Shown here piece after piece: positions 25,322 through 38,900 of a stretch of 64,000 bases of DNA. Origin of the DNA: Anisus vortex. Taxonomy: Eukaryota; Mollusca; Gastropoda; Planorbidae. The position numbers were made by a program, and so were the translations under genes. Under the pieces are notes generated by a model that saw only the letters and a program-made list of their open reading frames with translations, was not told the DNA's origin and made no database searches. The stretch covers positions 17,176,823-17,240,822 of the forward strand of contig OX421497.1 of NCBI GenBank assembly GCA_949126835.1. The letters run 5' to 3'. Each line of letters starts with the position of its first letter. Position 1 is the stretch's first letter.

Positions 25322-25400
25322 ATAGGCCTATAATATAATGAATGAAAGGATGCCTATTAATATAATATAATGAATGAACGGATGCCTCTTAATATACATT
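25322..25400 (+). repeat. Remainder of the 38-bp minisatellite
   Basis: Two to three degenerate units (ATAGGCCTATAATATAATGA, then GAAAGGATGCCTATTAAT) that continue the array cut by the solo LTR. Confidence 0.85.
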
Positions 25401-26263
<863 letters not shown>

Positions 26264-26347
26264 TTTTTTTCTCGCAATCCATTTCGTTTGGGCCGCGTGC
26301 GAAAAACGAAGAGAAAAAAGTACTGCATCTTCCAAATGAGGTACAGC

Positions 26348-26645
26348 CACTGATCTATAAAAGGAATGGATTATGCACGGACGTAACATTCTTGAAGACA
26401 AAATAAATAGGCTTTCACGTGAATTATATTTCCTAAATACTGACCTGTAAATACATTACAAATGACTTAGACTTCCATTTTATCGTAGGCCTATGGATTT
26501 GTTTTAATCCTAAGTGGTTTATTCCTGTAACTCGCTTATGTAGAGAAGTGAATTTCCCTTTCCCACTATTCATTATGGCTTCAATTTGCGCATAAGCTTA
26601 CACATTTAATATAGAGGCACTATCCATTCCTTTTATAGATCAGTG
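26348..26645 (+). mobile_element. hAT-type MITE, CACTGATCTATAAA family, copy 1 (about 298 bp)
   Basis: Starts CCACTGATCTATAAAAGGAA and ends with its reverse complement (TTCCTTTTATAGATCAGTG). Flanks GGTACAGC and GATACAGC match at 7 of 8 positions, fitting an 8-bp target duplication. No coding capacity. Confidence 0.8.
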
Positions 26646-26724
26646 GATACAGCGCCCTTCACTCTCACATGTCTATCGCGTGGTTTAAAGAAAAAAATAT
26701 AAACACGTTATTGTCGATATAGAC

Positions 26725-27455
26725 CACTGATCTATAAAAAGACTGGATTGCGCCTTCTTAATAAGTTGGTCTGAGAAATGTGAAGAAAAGCACTGATCTA
26801 TAGAAGAAAGGAAAAACTAACAATTTCCACTGCACTTACAGATATAAACAAAATTGTGTCTAAAACTTACTGTGCCACTGATCTATAAATAGATCGGAAC
26901 GGAATCTATGTTGCAGCCATTTTACACAATATGCATATGAATTGTTGCTGTCAAACTTCCCACTTCTAATTAATAATATAAAACTAACAATAATACGATC
27001 AAAAGAAAACAAATACCAAAAGATAAAAAAACTTAATAATAAAAAAAGTAGACAGCAATATTTCGCAGTACGGGAAAACCCTGTCCCGAAACACAAAAAA
27101 TTTGAACGCATTTCAAATGAACATCAATTGGAAACTGCGCGCATTGTATAACCTTAACATACGGTGATTAGTAATAGGCATGGTATAAGTTTATTTTAAC
27201 AAATAAATTAACGAATTAAGCAATACTGTTGAAAAAATAAACTTTATTTTGTAGGACGTTTCCAATTTATACATTTAACTTTTAACCCTATTAGTTAAAC
27301 GGCCTTAGGAGACTGTAGAGCAGAAACAAACATCTAAATAAATAAACAAACTCACGGTAATTGTATATATTGATCAGTGCAGTAGAAACAAAATGTCGGA
27401 AATTTCCTCAAAAATGTTACTTCCACGCCTTATCCAGTCTTTTTATAGATCAGTG
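26725..27455 (+). mobile_element. hAT-type MITE, CACTGATCTATAAA family, copy 2 (731 bp)
   Basis: The ends CACTGATCTATAAAAAGACT and the exact reverse complement at 27433-27455 form a perfect 23-bp inverted repeat. The element is bracketed by a perfect 8-bp direct repeat, ATATAGAC, at 26717-26724 and 27456-27463. Two further same-family ends lie inside (about 26790 and 26877), suggesting nested or composite copies. No transposase frame is present. Confidence 0.88.
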
Positions 27456-28072
27456 ATATAGACTCTATTTAAGTATTATTTTTTTTTATTTATCAAGACG
27501 CTAAGTTTGTTGTTGCGCGTTTCAGGTTCTGTTGCTGATTGTCTTTGATAGTTAAGTGAGAGATCGGAACATTTAAAAGGGGGATGGGGGGTTGGGTGGC
27601 TCAGAGCTGGGAGTAAGGCATCGGATGCATCTGTAACTAGGTTTTTTAAGAAATTTAGAAAACACATTGCTGATTTTCAAGGCGTGGCTAAATATTAGTT
27701 TTAAATTGTAAAGACCAGCAAAGACAAAAACCTTCAGTCACAAACAGAGACCAAAAAAGTAATAATAATAAAAATATTTGTATTGTGCTGCCCCCCAAAA
27801 AATTAAGCTCAGATCGCGTTTAACAATAGTCTATTATTTAATAGGATAGGGCCTACCATAGAAAAAACATTAACCTACAGAAGCATACATCGACCTAAAC
27901 TGACAACATACATTGAATTACATTGATGTACGGTGATCTTTAGCGACCTACAGAGACCTGCACAGAGCTTAAACGACCTGCATACGCCTACAGTATAGAA
28001 AAATAAATAAACCTACAATAATCTACAAAAATCCAAAGATAATTAAATAGACCTACACATACATATGGTAAC
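27456..28072. other. Intergenic DNA, nothing recognised
   Basis: AT-rich sequence with loose repeats of 'ACCTACA' type near 27890-28060. No gene supported. Confidence 0.45.
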
Positions 28073-29030
28073 TAGAGATGTTAGTACCGTTTGTTTTTCA
28101 AAACCCGTTTTCGGTTCTATAACTTCGGTTTTAAACCGGATTTCGGTTATCTCTTCCCCCTCCCTCCCTACCCGCGCGATGTCACTGACCGGAAAAGCAA
28201 AGTATGCGAAGTTTCATGTCTAATTATTTAAAAATAGTTCAAACTTACTTAGTGTTTGCAGGGCATGCAATGGGTTGATTAGTTGGAATACAATCTGATT
28301 TTGAACACTTTACCATAAAACTGTTTAGGACTAAAAAAAAACGTGGGTTTAACTTGCAACAAAGCCGAAAATAGCTTTCAATAGTTATAATCCAATTTCC
28401 GATTATCGATGACCATATATTAAGAAGCAAAAGCGTGTCAACTTTTAATTGTTTATATTCTTCTAAACTATTTAAATAAACTTCAGTCTAATATGAATGA
28501 CATATGGGACACCTATTAACAACACACCGCGGACCTAGTCTTGTATACTATTGTATTGTCTCTAGCAGAAAATGTTTCGCGTAGAACAAATCAAAAGAAT
28601 AAGTATTTAATAGTACCGTTAATAAGAGGCAAAAATCACAGACTCGGTGTCTAGCCGAATTGTTCAGTCATAGGGAAAAAGTAGTTTTGCGTCTCCATTG
28701 CGTATTTCAAAGGTGAGCGCACATCAAAAGGACGAGCCGAACATTCCTGTTAATTGTAACTGTACATTAGGTATGATTTTGGTTATACCATAGTTAGGCT
28801 TTGCATTTAAAAAAAACCCACTAATTAGTGTGAGCAAGGCAAATAAAGAATTAATTAGTGTGAATCCGCCTTTTCTTTTATATTTCCACCAGAACTAAAA
28901 AAAAGTGTGTGCTAACTGATGTAAATGATTACCTTCCAACCAATAAACTGAAAACCGGTTTTGAAAATCAAAACCGGTTTTCGGTTTCAAAACCGAATTC
29001 CGGAATTTCGGTTTTCGTTTAACATCCGTA
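28073..29030 (+). mobile_element. Non-autonomous hAT element, TAGGGATGTTAAA family, copy 1 (958 bp)
   Basis: Ends TAGAGATGTTA and TAACATCCGTA form the family's inverted repeat. The subterminal regions are packed with AAACCGGTTTT palindromes. Flanks ATGGTAAC (28065-28072) and ATAGTAAC (29031-29038) match at 7 of 8 positions as an 8-bp duplication. It ends only about 190 bp before the first ATG of the P450 gene, so it lies in the promoter or 5' UTR. No transposase frame is visible. Confidence 0.88.
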
Positions 29031-29035
29031 ATAGT

Positions 29036-29165
29036 AACCTACAGACACATAGAGTGACCTAGAGACTTACAGTGACCAACGAAAACTTACAGTGACCAAC
29101 ATAGAATTACAGTGACCAACAGAGACTTACAGTGACCAACAGAAACTTACAGTGACCTTTAGAGC
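29036..29165 (+). repeat. ACTTACAGTGACCAACAGAG short tandem repeat
   Basis: About five degenerate units of roughly 20 bp (for example ACTTACAGTGACCAACAGAG), just upstream of the first P450 exon. Confidence 0.7.
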
Positions 29166-29217
29166 CCTACAAAGAACCTTTTTTATTATTACAGGTACTG
29201 TTTTCTTACCATAGCTG

Positions 29218-29324
29218 ATGATGTTCCCTCCTCAAAGGGTATTTCTTGTCCCTGCAAGAGGTGTCAGTGTTCAGTGGAATCGTCCTGGTGGCATTCTTCA
29301 TTCTATAATTAGTCGTCAATGCAG
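29218..29324 (+). CDS. P450 exon 1 (mitochondrial presequence)
   Basis: Encodes 35 residues beginning MMFPPQRVFLVPARGVSVQW, with several Arg and no acidic residue, as in mitochondrial targeting peptides. The donor CAG|GTAATA leaves phase 2, completing Arg with the first base of exon 2. The start could be the ATG at 29218 or the next one at 29221. No promoter motif was identified. Confidence 0.75.
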
Positions 29325-29481
29325 GTAATAAATAAACCTAAACAAGAAAAACACTTCATAGTTTTAGGAACAGCACTTCCGATTTAAACCAATATCTGGT
29401 AATTGCTTTGCTTGTTTCAAATTAAATATTTCTTTGTTTATACCTATATACGTTGCGACACACACACGCACTCATATATAA

Positions 29482-29535
<54 letters not shown>

Positions 29536-30076
29536 TTATTTATTTATATACATATATATATTATATATAAAGTAGACTGTGTGCGTATTTAATCATTCCC
29601 TATTAGTTAACTTGGGGACACGTGACCATATTGTCTTCTATTATGCTTTTGCCACTACACTTCAGACATGTGTCTTATTAGTTAATTTAAAGACACGTGA
29701 CCTTATTGTGTCCTATTATACTTTTGCGATTTCACTTCGGACATGTGTCTTCGCTAGCTAAGTGGATAACGATTCTCCAGTTAGTCTATACCATTTTTCT
29801 AGAATTTTTATGTCAATTAGATCTAATATTATATTACTTTTTTTTAAAGATTGTAAATCTACGAGCAACTCCTGGCAATCTAGATTTTTGTTAAATAAAA
29901 AGACTTGCCTATTTTTTGCCCGATTACAATATTTATTTTAAATTACTTTCCTAAAAGTCTTCAGTAAAAAATAATATATTTTTAAATTATTATATTTATA
30001 GCTTTCTGTTCATTGAAGTTTATAAAATTGTTATCTGTTTAGGCCTTTTTTATTTTCGCTCGGGCAATTTAGCTTG

Positions 30077-30107
<31 letters not shown>

Positions 30108-32882
30108 TATATATATAATATTATATATATAATGCATATATATATGCAGCAAATAAATAAAAAGGACATCATTGCAAAATATTTGTTTTTCAAAAGATAT
30201 ATAATATGTATATACATTTGAATTAATATTGAAATAGCGTTTAATTAAATCACATAGGCCAAGGCTTCAATGTCTATATGTGTATATATCTTAGAGGCCA
30301 ATTCTTCAATGTCTATATGTGTATATATCATAGAGGCCAATTCTTCAATGTCTATATGTGTATATATCATAGAGGCCAATTCTTCAATATCTATATGTGT
30401 ATATATCCTATAGGCCAATTTTTCAATATCTTTATAAATATTTGGTATCACTCTACAGAATAGATTCCCAGTCTATTGTGAATAGCATGTCTACAACTGA
30501 ACCAAGTGTTACAGCAACAAAATCCATTGATGAAATACCAGGGCCGAAGGGACTTCACTCGGTTCCTTTCATCGGTTCCATGTTCTTGTTCCACCCATTC
30601 AGTAAGTTATTTCCCTTCCTTGTGTTCAGAGTTCAGAGTTTAAACCTCACATACCTTGTAACGATAACGTATTCTCTATGAGGGTCCACATAATATATTA
30701 TTAATGCACTGAGGAAGGAAGGGGAGGGTTTTTGGATTTAGCTCCTACGTGGAGGGGAGAGTCTCGACTGAATGTGTAGCCTACATATGCACACATTTAT
30801 ATATGACCTACATAACAAGGAAAAAAAGAAAACCGCTCAAGTTTAAAATCACACATAGTTTCATCAGACTAGTTTTTAAAAAAACATAGTTTCGTCAAAC
30901 AAGTTTAAAATTACACATAGTTTCCTCAGATTAGTTAAAAGTCACACATAGTTTTCTTCGACTAGTTTACAGTCACACTTAGATTTATCAGACTAGTTTA
31001 AAGTCACACATCGTTTCATCAAACTAGTTTAAAGTCATACACATCGTTTCATCAGACTAGTTTAAAGTCACACATAGTTTCATCAGACTAGTTTAAAGTC
31101 ACACATCGTTTCATCAAACTAGTTTAAAGTCACACATAGTTTTATCAGACTAGTTTAAAGTCACACATAGTTTCATCAGACTAGTTTAAAGTCATACACA
31201 TAGTTTCATCAGACTAGTTTAAAGTCACACATAGTTTCCTCAGACTAGTTTAAAGTCATACACATAGTTTCATCAGACTAGTTTAAAGTCATACACATAG
31301 TTTCATCAGACTAGTTTAAAGTCACACATAGTTTCCTCAGATTAGTTAAAAGTCACACATAGTTTCATCAGACTAGTTTAAAGTCATACACATAGTTTCC
31401 TCAGACTAGTTTCAAGTCACACATAGTTTCCTCAGATTAATTAAAAGTCACACATAGTTTCCTCAGACTAGTTAAAAGTCACACATAGTTTTATCAGACT
31501 AGGTTAAGTCATACACATAGTTTCATCAGACTAGTTTAAAGTCACACATAGTTTTCCCAGACTAGTTTAAAATCAACATATTTTCCTCAGACTAGTTCAA
31601 AATCACACATAGTTTCATTTGTCTAGTTTAAAATCCCAGATAGTTTCCTTAGACTAGTTTAAAGTCACACATAGTTTCCCCTCACTAGTTTTAAAGTCAC
31701 ACATAGTTTCATCAGACTAGTTTAAAGTCACACATAGTTTCAAACGTCTAGTTTAAAGTCTCACATAGTTTTCTCAGACTAGTTTAAATATATTAGTAAA
31801 TGGAAATTGTTTTGTATGTCTATATTTGTAAAGGGATATTGTATTTTATGCCTTTATTAATTAATGGATACGGTTCGGTTCGATTGTCATCAGTGTTTGA
31901 GTTTTAATCTAGTAGGTGCAGGTTCGGGTCGATTCGTTTTTCTACTTCTGACATTTTTCTATTTGACCCGTTTAAAGAATGGTCAAGAAATAGACTAGGA
32001 CCAGCGTTTCCCAACCTTTTTTTTATGACCCAGTTATAGTTTATACTTTTACTTCATAACCCACTAACATTTATATCGACCAAACTACTCTATAATAAAT
32101 ATGCTAGATATAAATGTTCACAAAATTTGCATATGTTATAATATAGTTACACCTTCACGTAGAGCTGAAGCCAAAATCGAATACAAAATATCTCAAATAG
32201 CCCGCTTGAGTCGAAATTAGGGATGTTAAACGAAAACCGAAATACCGGATTCCGGTTTTGAATCTGAAAACCGGTTTTGATTTTTAAAACCGGATTTCAG
32301 TTTGTTGGTTGGAAGGTAATCATTACTTCAAGTAGCACACCTTTTATTTATTTTTTATTGGTTCTGATGGAAATATAAAAAAAAAAAATTATGTTGGATT
32401 CACGCAAAACAATTCTTAAAATGCCTTGCTAATACTATACACCATCACCACTCGAGACGGACGGATGCCGACGACGACTCTTTGATGCACGCAATGGAGA
32501 GAGCAAACTAGTTTTGTCCTGTGACCCTGAACAATTCGGCTAGACACCGCGTCTGTGCTTTATTATTAACGGCAGCATTAAATACACATTCTTTTGACTT
32601 TTGATTTGCGCTACGTGATCCTATTCAATACATTATTTTACAAGTCTAAGTCCACGGTGCACAAATTATCACTATTGAAAGCATCGGTTTTAATCAATTA
32701 GCCCATATTTTTTTTTTATTTCTAAAGAATGTTATGGTAAAGTGTACAAAATCATAATGTATTCACACAAATCAACCTCTTGAATGCTATGCAAACACTT
32801 ATTAAGTTTGAAATATTTTTTTTCAAATACACCTACAAAACTACGTTCATTTGTCTTTTCCGTCCTGTGACTTGTGACATTG

Positions 32883-32914
<32 letters not shown>

Positions 32915-35900
32915 CTGGGAGGAAGGGGGTGGGATCAAAATCCGGTTTTAAACCGGTTTTGTAGAACCGAAAACCGGTTTTGAAAACAAACCGGTTTTAA
33001 CATCCCTAGTCGAAATATACTGTTGTGGCTTCATCCTTCAGACCAAGATTATGAACTTTCCTTTTCTGCATGAGTAGACATATTTTCTATGGGCTAGTAA
33101 AAGATGAATATCTTGCATGACTGCGCCTTTGGCATCTTAAACCCAATTTACTAGACACTAACATTAAAATACCGCTTTATTTAATAAATATTAGTGTCAT
33201 TTCTCGGTTCTTTTTTTAAGCTCAATACAAGCCTGAAAAGTCAAACTTGATGTTTGCGGAACTCCATAGGAAATATGGACCAATAGTAAAATTTCGTAAA
33301 GGCTGGAAGTGGAGCGTTCTTCTTTTCGATCCGGATCTGATCGAGGAAGCAATGTCTTATGAAGGTCGCTATCCGATTCGGCCGTCGCCACCATTGTTTG
33401 ATGCAGTTTGTGCTCGGACAGGACGTAAGAAGGGTATAAGCCAAGTGTAAGTACACATAATATTTTTACGTCCAATGTTCCAATGGTTTAAATCAACGTA
33501 AAGCTTTCCTTTTCTGGCCATATTGGTCATAGGATTGTTTCAGATGCTAATTTCCGATATGTATTGACCTACCAACAAAGTCCAGTTCTATTGGTACCAG
33601 AATTTATATCAAAGCAGGCATAATTTAATGCGATCGTTGCTTGGTGTGATATTTGCTTGACGTAACACTTCTGCCTACCATTGTAAAGTATTCACCATGT
33701 CTTCCTATCCTGACCTAGTCACGTCAACTAATTTCATAACAATTTTTTCTCCATGTGCCCAGTGGTCTTCCTCTCTTCCTTTTTCCAGTGGGTGTCCATT
33801 TCAGGGCTATGTTTGGAATCTTTTTCTCTTCATGCCGAGAACATGGCCTAGCCATCTATATATCCTGTTTATCATTTAGTCTTTGATGCTTTTCAGTTTA
33901 TCCATGAATTGTTTCTGATGTCCCCGATGAAGATGTGTTCTTCCGAGAGAACCTTCAGAATTCTATGATATATCTTCCCTCAAAACACGAGAGGCGGCCT
34001 TGAACTTGTTCAATTTTGTTCTTGCTTACTCGCAATTCCTCAATCCCTTACATGCATACCCTTCATTATTGATACATCATGCAAACAAAGACACTAAAAT
34101 GAGATTAATATTCAATACAATATCTACAATATACTGGTGTACTAAACTAAATGTCCAGGCCTCTAGCTTTACCCTAAGATTTGTACTCGGCTGATAGTAA
34201 AATTGGTGCATTAGGAACTATACTTCCATTGTAGGAAAAGGTGAACTATACTTCCATTGTAGGAAAGGGTGAACTATACTTCCATTGTAGGAAAAGGTGA
34301 ACTATACTACCATTGTAGGAAAAGGTGAACTATACCACCATTGTAGGAAAAGGTGAACTATACTACCATTGTAGGAAAAGGTAATATATTTACCAGGCTT
34401 TGTTATATAACAAGATCTAAGCTATACAACTGAGCTTATACTTTCAATAATTGTGATGCATTACTTTCAATTAATACAAAGTAATATTGCGTGCTTCAGT
34501 CAAGGTGAAGAATGGCTGAGCATGCGAAAACCGCTTCAGGAGTTTTTGTTGCAGCCGGCAAACATCAGCGTGTACATCTCAGCACTGGAAGACGTATCTG
34601 CTGATTTGATCACTACCATCAGGAGGACACGAAAAGACAATGGTCAAGTCATGCTGGACAATCTTCTTTTAAGATATGCCATAGAATGTGAGTGACCATA
34701 TCACAGAATTATAACAGCTAATTCTGAGAAAAAACTTGTTTGATTACATTAAACATATTGAATGTAGCTTTTATTTACAATTATAGCCAATTAAAAGTTT
34801 CTTCATTTACTAGTGCTTTAATTTACAATCACATGATATTCCATTCATTTATTTTATAATATTCAAGTGCCATCTAAATTAAAAAACTACTAGTTATTCA
34901 AATGCTATTCCGTTTACTCATTCATTCACAAACACTATTTTGTTTTTTTCCCTGTAGCTTCAGCATCATACTGCATCAACACAAGACTCTCTTTCCTTCA
35001 GCCTGACGGTATCAGTGGGGTCAACAGCGAGGGCACTAAAAACAGCGCTGACCAATGTCCACATAGCTCCGTCCTAGAGCTCTCGGAGGGGGAGCGCAAT
35101 GAACTGCTTATTATGATTGGGACTTTCATGCGAGCAGCTGGCAACGGGTTCTATACGTTTCCCGTGTTTAAATACATCAGGACAGAACTGTATAACGAGT
35201 TTGAAAAAGCTTCAAAGTTTCTGTCCATGTAAGGGCTAGTATTTTTTATTTGTACAAGCTAAAACAATTTTTAAGCCACCTGCATGTTTATTTTTCTAAT
35301 CAGAGACTAAATTACTTAGAATGATGTTGATCTATATCAGGCCTGAACTTTGGTATAAATGCTTTTACTATGTGGGTGCAACCAGATGTAAACTATCTTA
35401 AATTGTATGAGAGAAATAACTCTAGTCTTTTTACCGTCGTAAATAGTGATCTTATTAAATGTTTTAAATTTTACTGTTGCGATCTCGTTTCTGGCACGTG
35501 TCCTCACTGGCTGAGTGGTTTATGTATCCGATTCATAAGGGCGACTCGGGGGCGGCCTGGGATCGATTCCCCACTGATGCCTTTTTCTACTTCTTTTTAT
35601 TCCCATTATTTTTTTTTTAAGTATAATTATTATATTTTTACATTTATTAATCCAGATCTAAAGCTTTCTTTTCATTGCAGTTTATGATTTTTTTTATATA
35701 GCTTATACACTTACAGGCCATACGGGCCAATTTTTAAAGAAAAGAGCTGCAAGGTTCATTCAAAATAGACAAGAGTAAAACCAATAGTTAATTCACTACA
35801 CCTAGAAACACTCAAGGACAGAAGGGCAAAGAGTAAAGTAGTAATAATACCAAAGGGACTAAACTTTAATTTAGAAATGCAACACAAAATCTACCCGCTG

Positions 35901-38900
35901 CAATGCTCAGATAAACATAAGGACCAAAAAACTTTTCTTATCTCTTATGCGAGAACAAATGCCAATACTGGTTGAACACAGGTGTTAAACACGCACAGTT
36001 TGGTGTTGTGGCTGAGGTTGCTGTTTCTCCACTCAGCTTTCAGCATGACAAAGGCTTGTCTTCTGCTTTGTTGATCTTGATATTACGTCTTCTTCTGTAC
36101 CTCCAGAGCCGCTCACAAAACTTCCTTGGTAAGTAAATCGGTCTACTTCTTCGACTGCCTGTTCTTCTACCAACAGATGGAGTATGTTGGTGGCATTCAT
36201 TCTCATGGCTTTAGTTTTATCTATGTTGATTTCCAGTCCAGTGGATTTGGCCACTTCTTGTGGTTTGGCAATCTTTGCCTGCGTGTGTTCATGGGAGTTC
36301 CCGAAGTCCAGGTCTTCCAATCACTGTGTAAGTGACCACTGGATGCCTCTTGGCATGTTCATAGTTGTTGTTATCACCCAATCCATAACCATCGAGAAGA
36401 TCACAAGCGAAAGTAGGAATATTTGTCTGACTCCATTGTTTACTTCAAAACTTCAAATGAGTTAAAAAGTTATCTTTACGAATTACGGGAGGTGTTTGTA
36501 TAGAGGCTTTTGATGATGTTTATGATCTTTAGGGGAATGCCATAATGTCTTATAATTTTCCACATCTGTGTCAAAGGCTCTTTTGAAGTCGACAAAACAA
36601 ATATAGGTGCCTACCATGGTGACTGTTCGGTGATAATGCGGAAAGTGGCAATTTGGTAAATACAAGACCGACCAGTTCGGAAACCTGCTTGGTTTTATCT
36701 CAGTTTAGAGTCTGCTGCTGTCTACATTCTTTCTAATATTAATCTAGTATTGTACCTACGTTCTAATTATTTGACTCTTCAAAATAGTATAATATTACTT
36801 TTTCTAACTGTATGTTATACAAAATTGGAAAACTTGAATGTTTTAAGTTTTTAATTTCTGAACAAAAATTCCAAAGAATGTAGACTAGTCAAAGTTTTCG
36901 GAGAAAAGAAGAGGTGAAAGAAAAAAAGAGAAATTGACTATATAAAGACCTACTTAATATAGACCTAGTTTTATATTTGCTAAATTAATAGAGAAAAGAA
37001 CAAAAGAGATAAAAAGGTTTAGAGTTATGGATCTAGCTTTAGAGATTTTACAAATAGATATCAATAGACTTTTGAAACATTCTAAAAATTATAATTTATT
37101 TTCATCTTGCATGTATGAGCATATGTTTTGCATGTGTTTGTGTGTGTATATGTGTGGGAGTGAGGTTGCGACAGACAGAAAATGAGCGGATCCATAATCG
37201 GATCCATAATCTTCGGCCACGTTTAGGTTGAGACATATTCAAAATGCTAATATTGAACGCCATGTGCAATACATTTTAAAGTAGGATTTACATACTATGC
37301 TATGCTATTTAAAAAAAAAAATCAGAAATAGGCACATTTAAGGGGCATTGTTTAACATTGTGTAGACATACAAATGTAGGCCCTCGGGGCATATTAATAT
37401 TGTTTAGATATTACAAAAGACTGTAATAAAATGGACCGCTTTCCTTGATATTTCTGCTATTTGATGACTCGTAAACTTCTATTTCGGAATTTACGATCAA
37501 AACGGAATTATAGACCTCCGGTTTTAAATTCGCTATGATTTTATCAATGAAAAACTATAAACTATAGGCCTCTCTATTAGGGTTGCCAGTTGATGTCGGA
37601 GAGTTTAAAGAAATATTACATGTAAATTAAAACTTTTAAAGGTTTTTGTAAAAGAAAATGTTTTCATTTTTAAATTTCGTCTTTTCAAAACTTTCAAGTA
37701 GAATTGACAAATCTTAAATATTATACATGCATAAAGGTTGAAGTGTAAACAATTTCCGGTCCCATTCGTAGGCCTACATTAGCTACGAAACATGTCTGTG
37801 TGCTGCGTTACTGATTGTACGAAAAGATGTATAGAGTATTTAACTTTATTTCATTTCCAAAAGATGTTGCCAAAAGAAAACGATGGATTATGAATTTCAG
37901 ACGTAAAGAATCACCTATTTATAATCCCAAACTGATTGCTTGATGCAAAATATTTCTTTTTTTTTTTAATCTACACATTGTGTTTTTTTTTAATCAAGAA
38001 ACGCAACTCTTGACTAATTTATTTTATAAACAAAGCTAAATTTAACTTAACGCGACAAACACTTAGAGTATTAATTATCGCCTACTCTTTTTTGATGTTA
38101 AAAACGGATTCCTCATAACTAATCTTGCAGCCTTTTTATATTTCTAAAAGACCAGCAAAAGCATGATTTTCGTTTACGTAAATTGCGGGAAATGGCACTG
38201 CAAGTTCATGATCTCTTCCATTTGAAAAGGTCACGCCCCATTAAGACTTGTCTATTGACAAGTCTTAACGATTATGCATGCATAAAAGGTAAAAAAGAAT
38301 AACATTACCTGTCTTATTCGATCATTTTCTTCGAAACATGTTTGTGTGCTACGTTACTGGTTATACGTACGAAAATATGTATAGAATTACATTTTACTTC
38401 ATTTCCAAAAGATGGCGCCAAAAGAAAACGATCGATTGTGAATGTCAGATTTGAAGAATCACCTATTTATAATCCCAAACTAATTGCTTGATGCAAAAGA
38501 ATTTTCGTGTTTGTTGTTTTTTTATAAATCTCCGCATTGTGTTTTTTAATTACCAAGGACGAAAATCTTGACTCACTTTTTTCATAAACAAAAGCTAAAT
38601 GTAACCAAACGCGACTAACACTTTGCGTAGGCTATTAATTATCGCCTACTCACTTTTGATGTTAAAAACGGATTCCTCATAACTAATCTTGTAGCCGTTG
38701 AATATTTCTAAAAGACAAGAACTGGCTGTCGATGTTGAAATCAATTGTCAAACAGCACCAAAAGCATGGTTTTTGTTTACGAAAATGGCGGTAAATTTCA
38801 CCGGAAGTTCACTAAAATTATTAATTGAATTGTTGAATTGTTGAATTTCCGGCCCATCAACATCGAAGGTTATATAGGGCCTTTTTGATAACATTGTTGT

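Noticed and set aside
30487..30489. ATG at 30487 as the P450 start codon
   Set aside because: The frame is open upstream to a good acceptor, and a phase-matched exon with a mitochondrial presequence lies at 29218-29324. An alternative start here remains possible.
35503..35590. Functional tRNA gene
   Set aside because: A- and B-box-like sequences are present, but a full cloverleaf with paired acceptor stem could not be drawn, and the T-rich tail fits a SINE.
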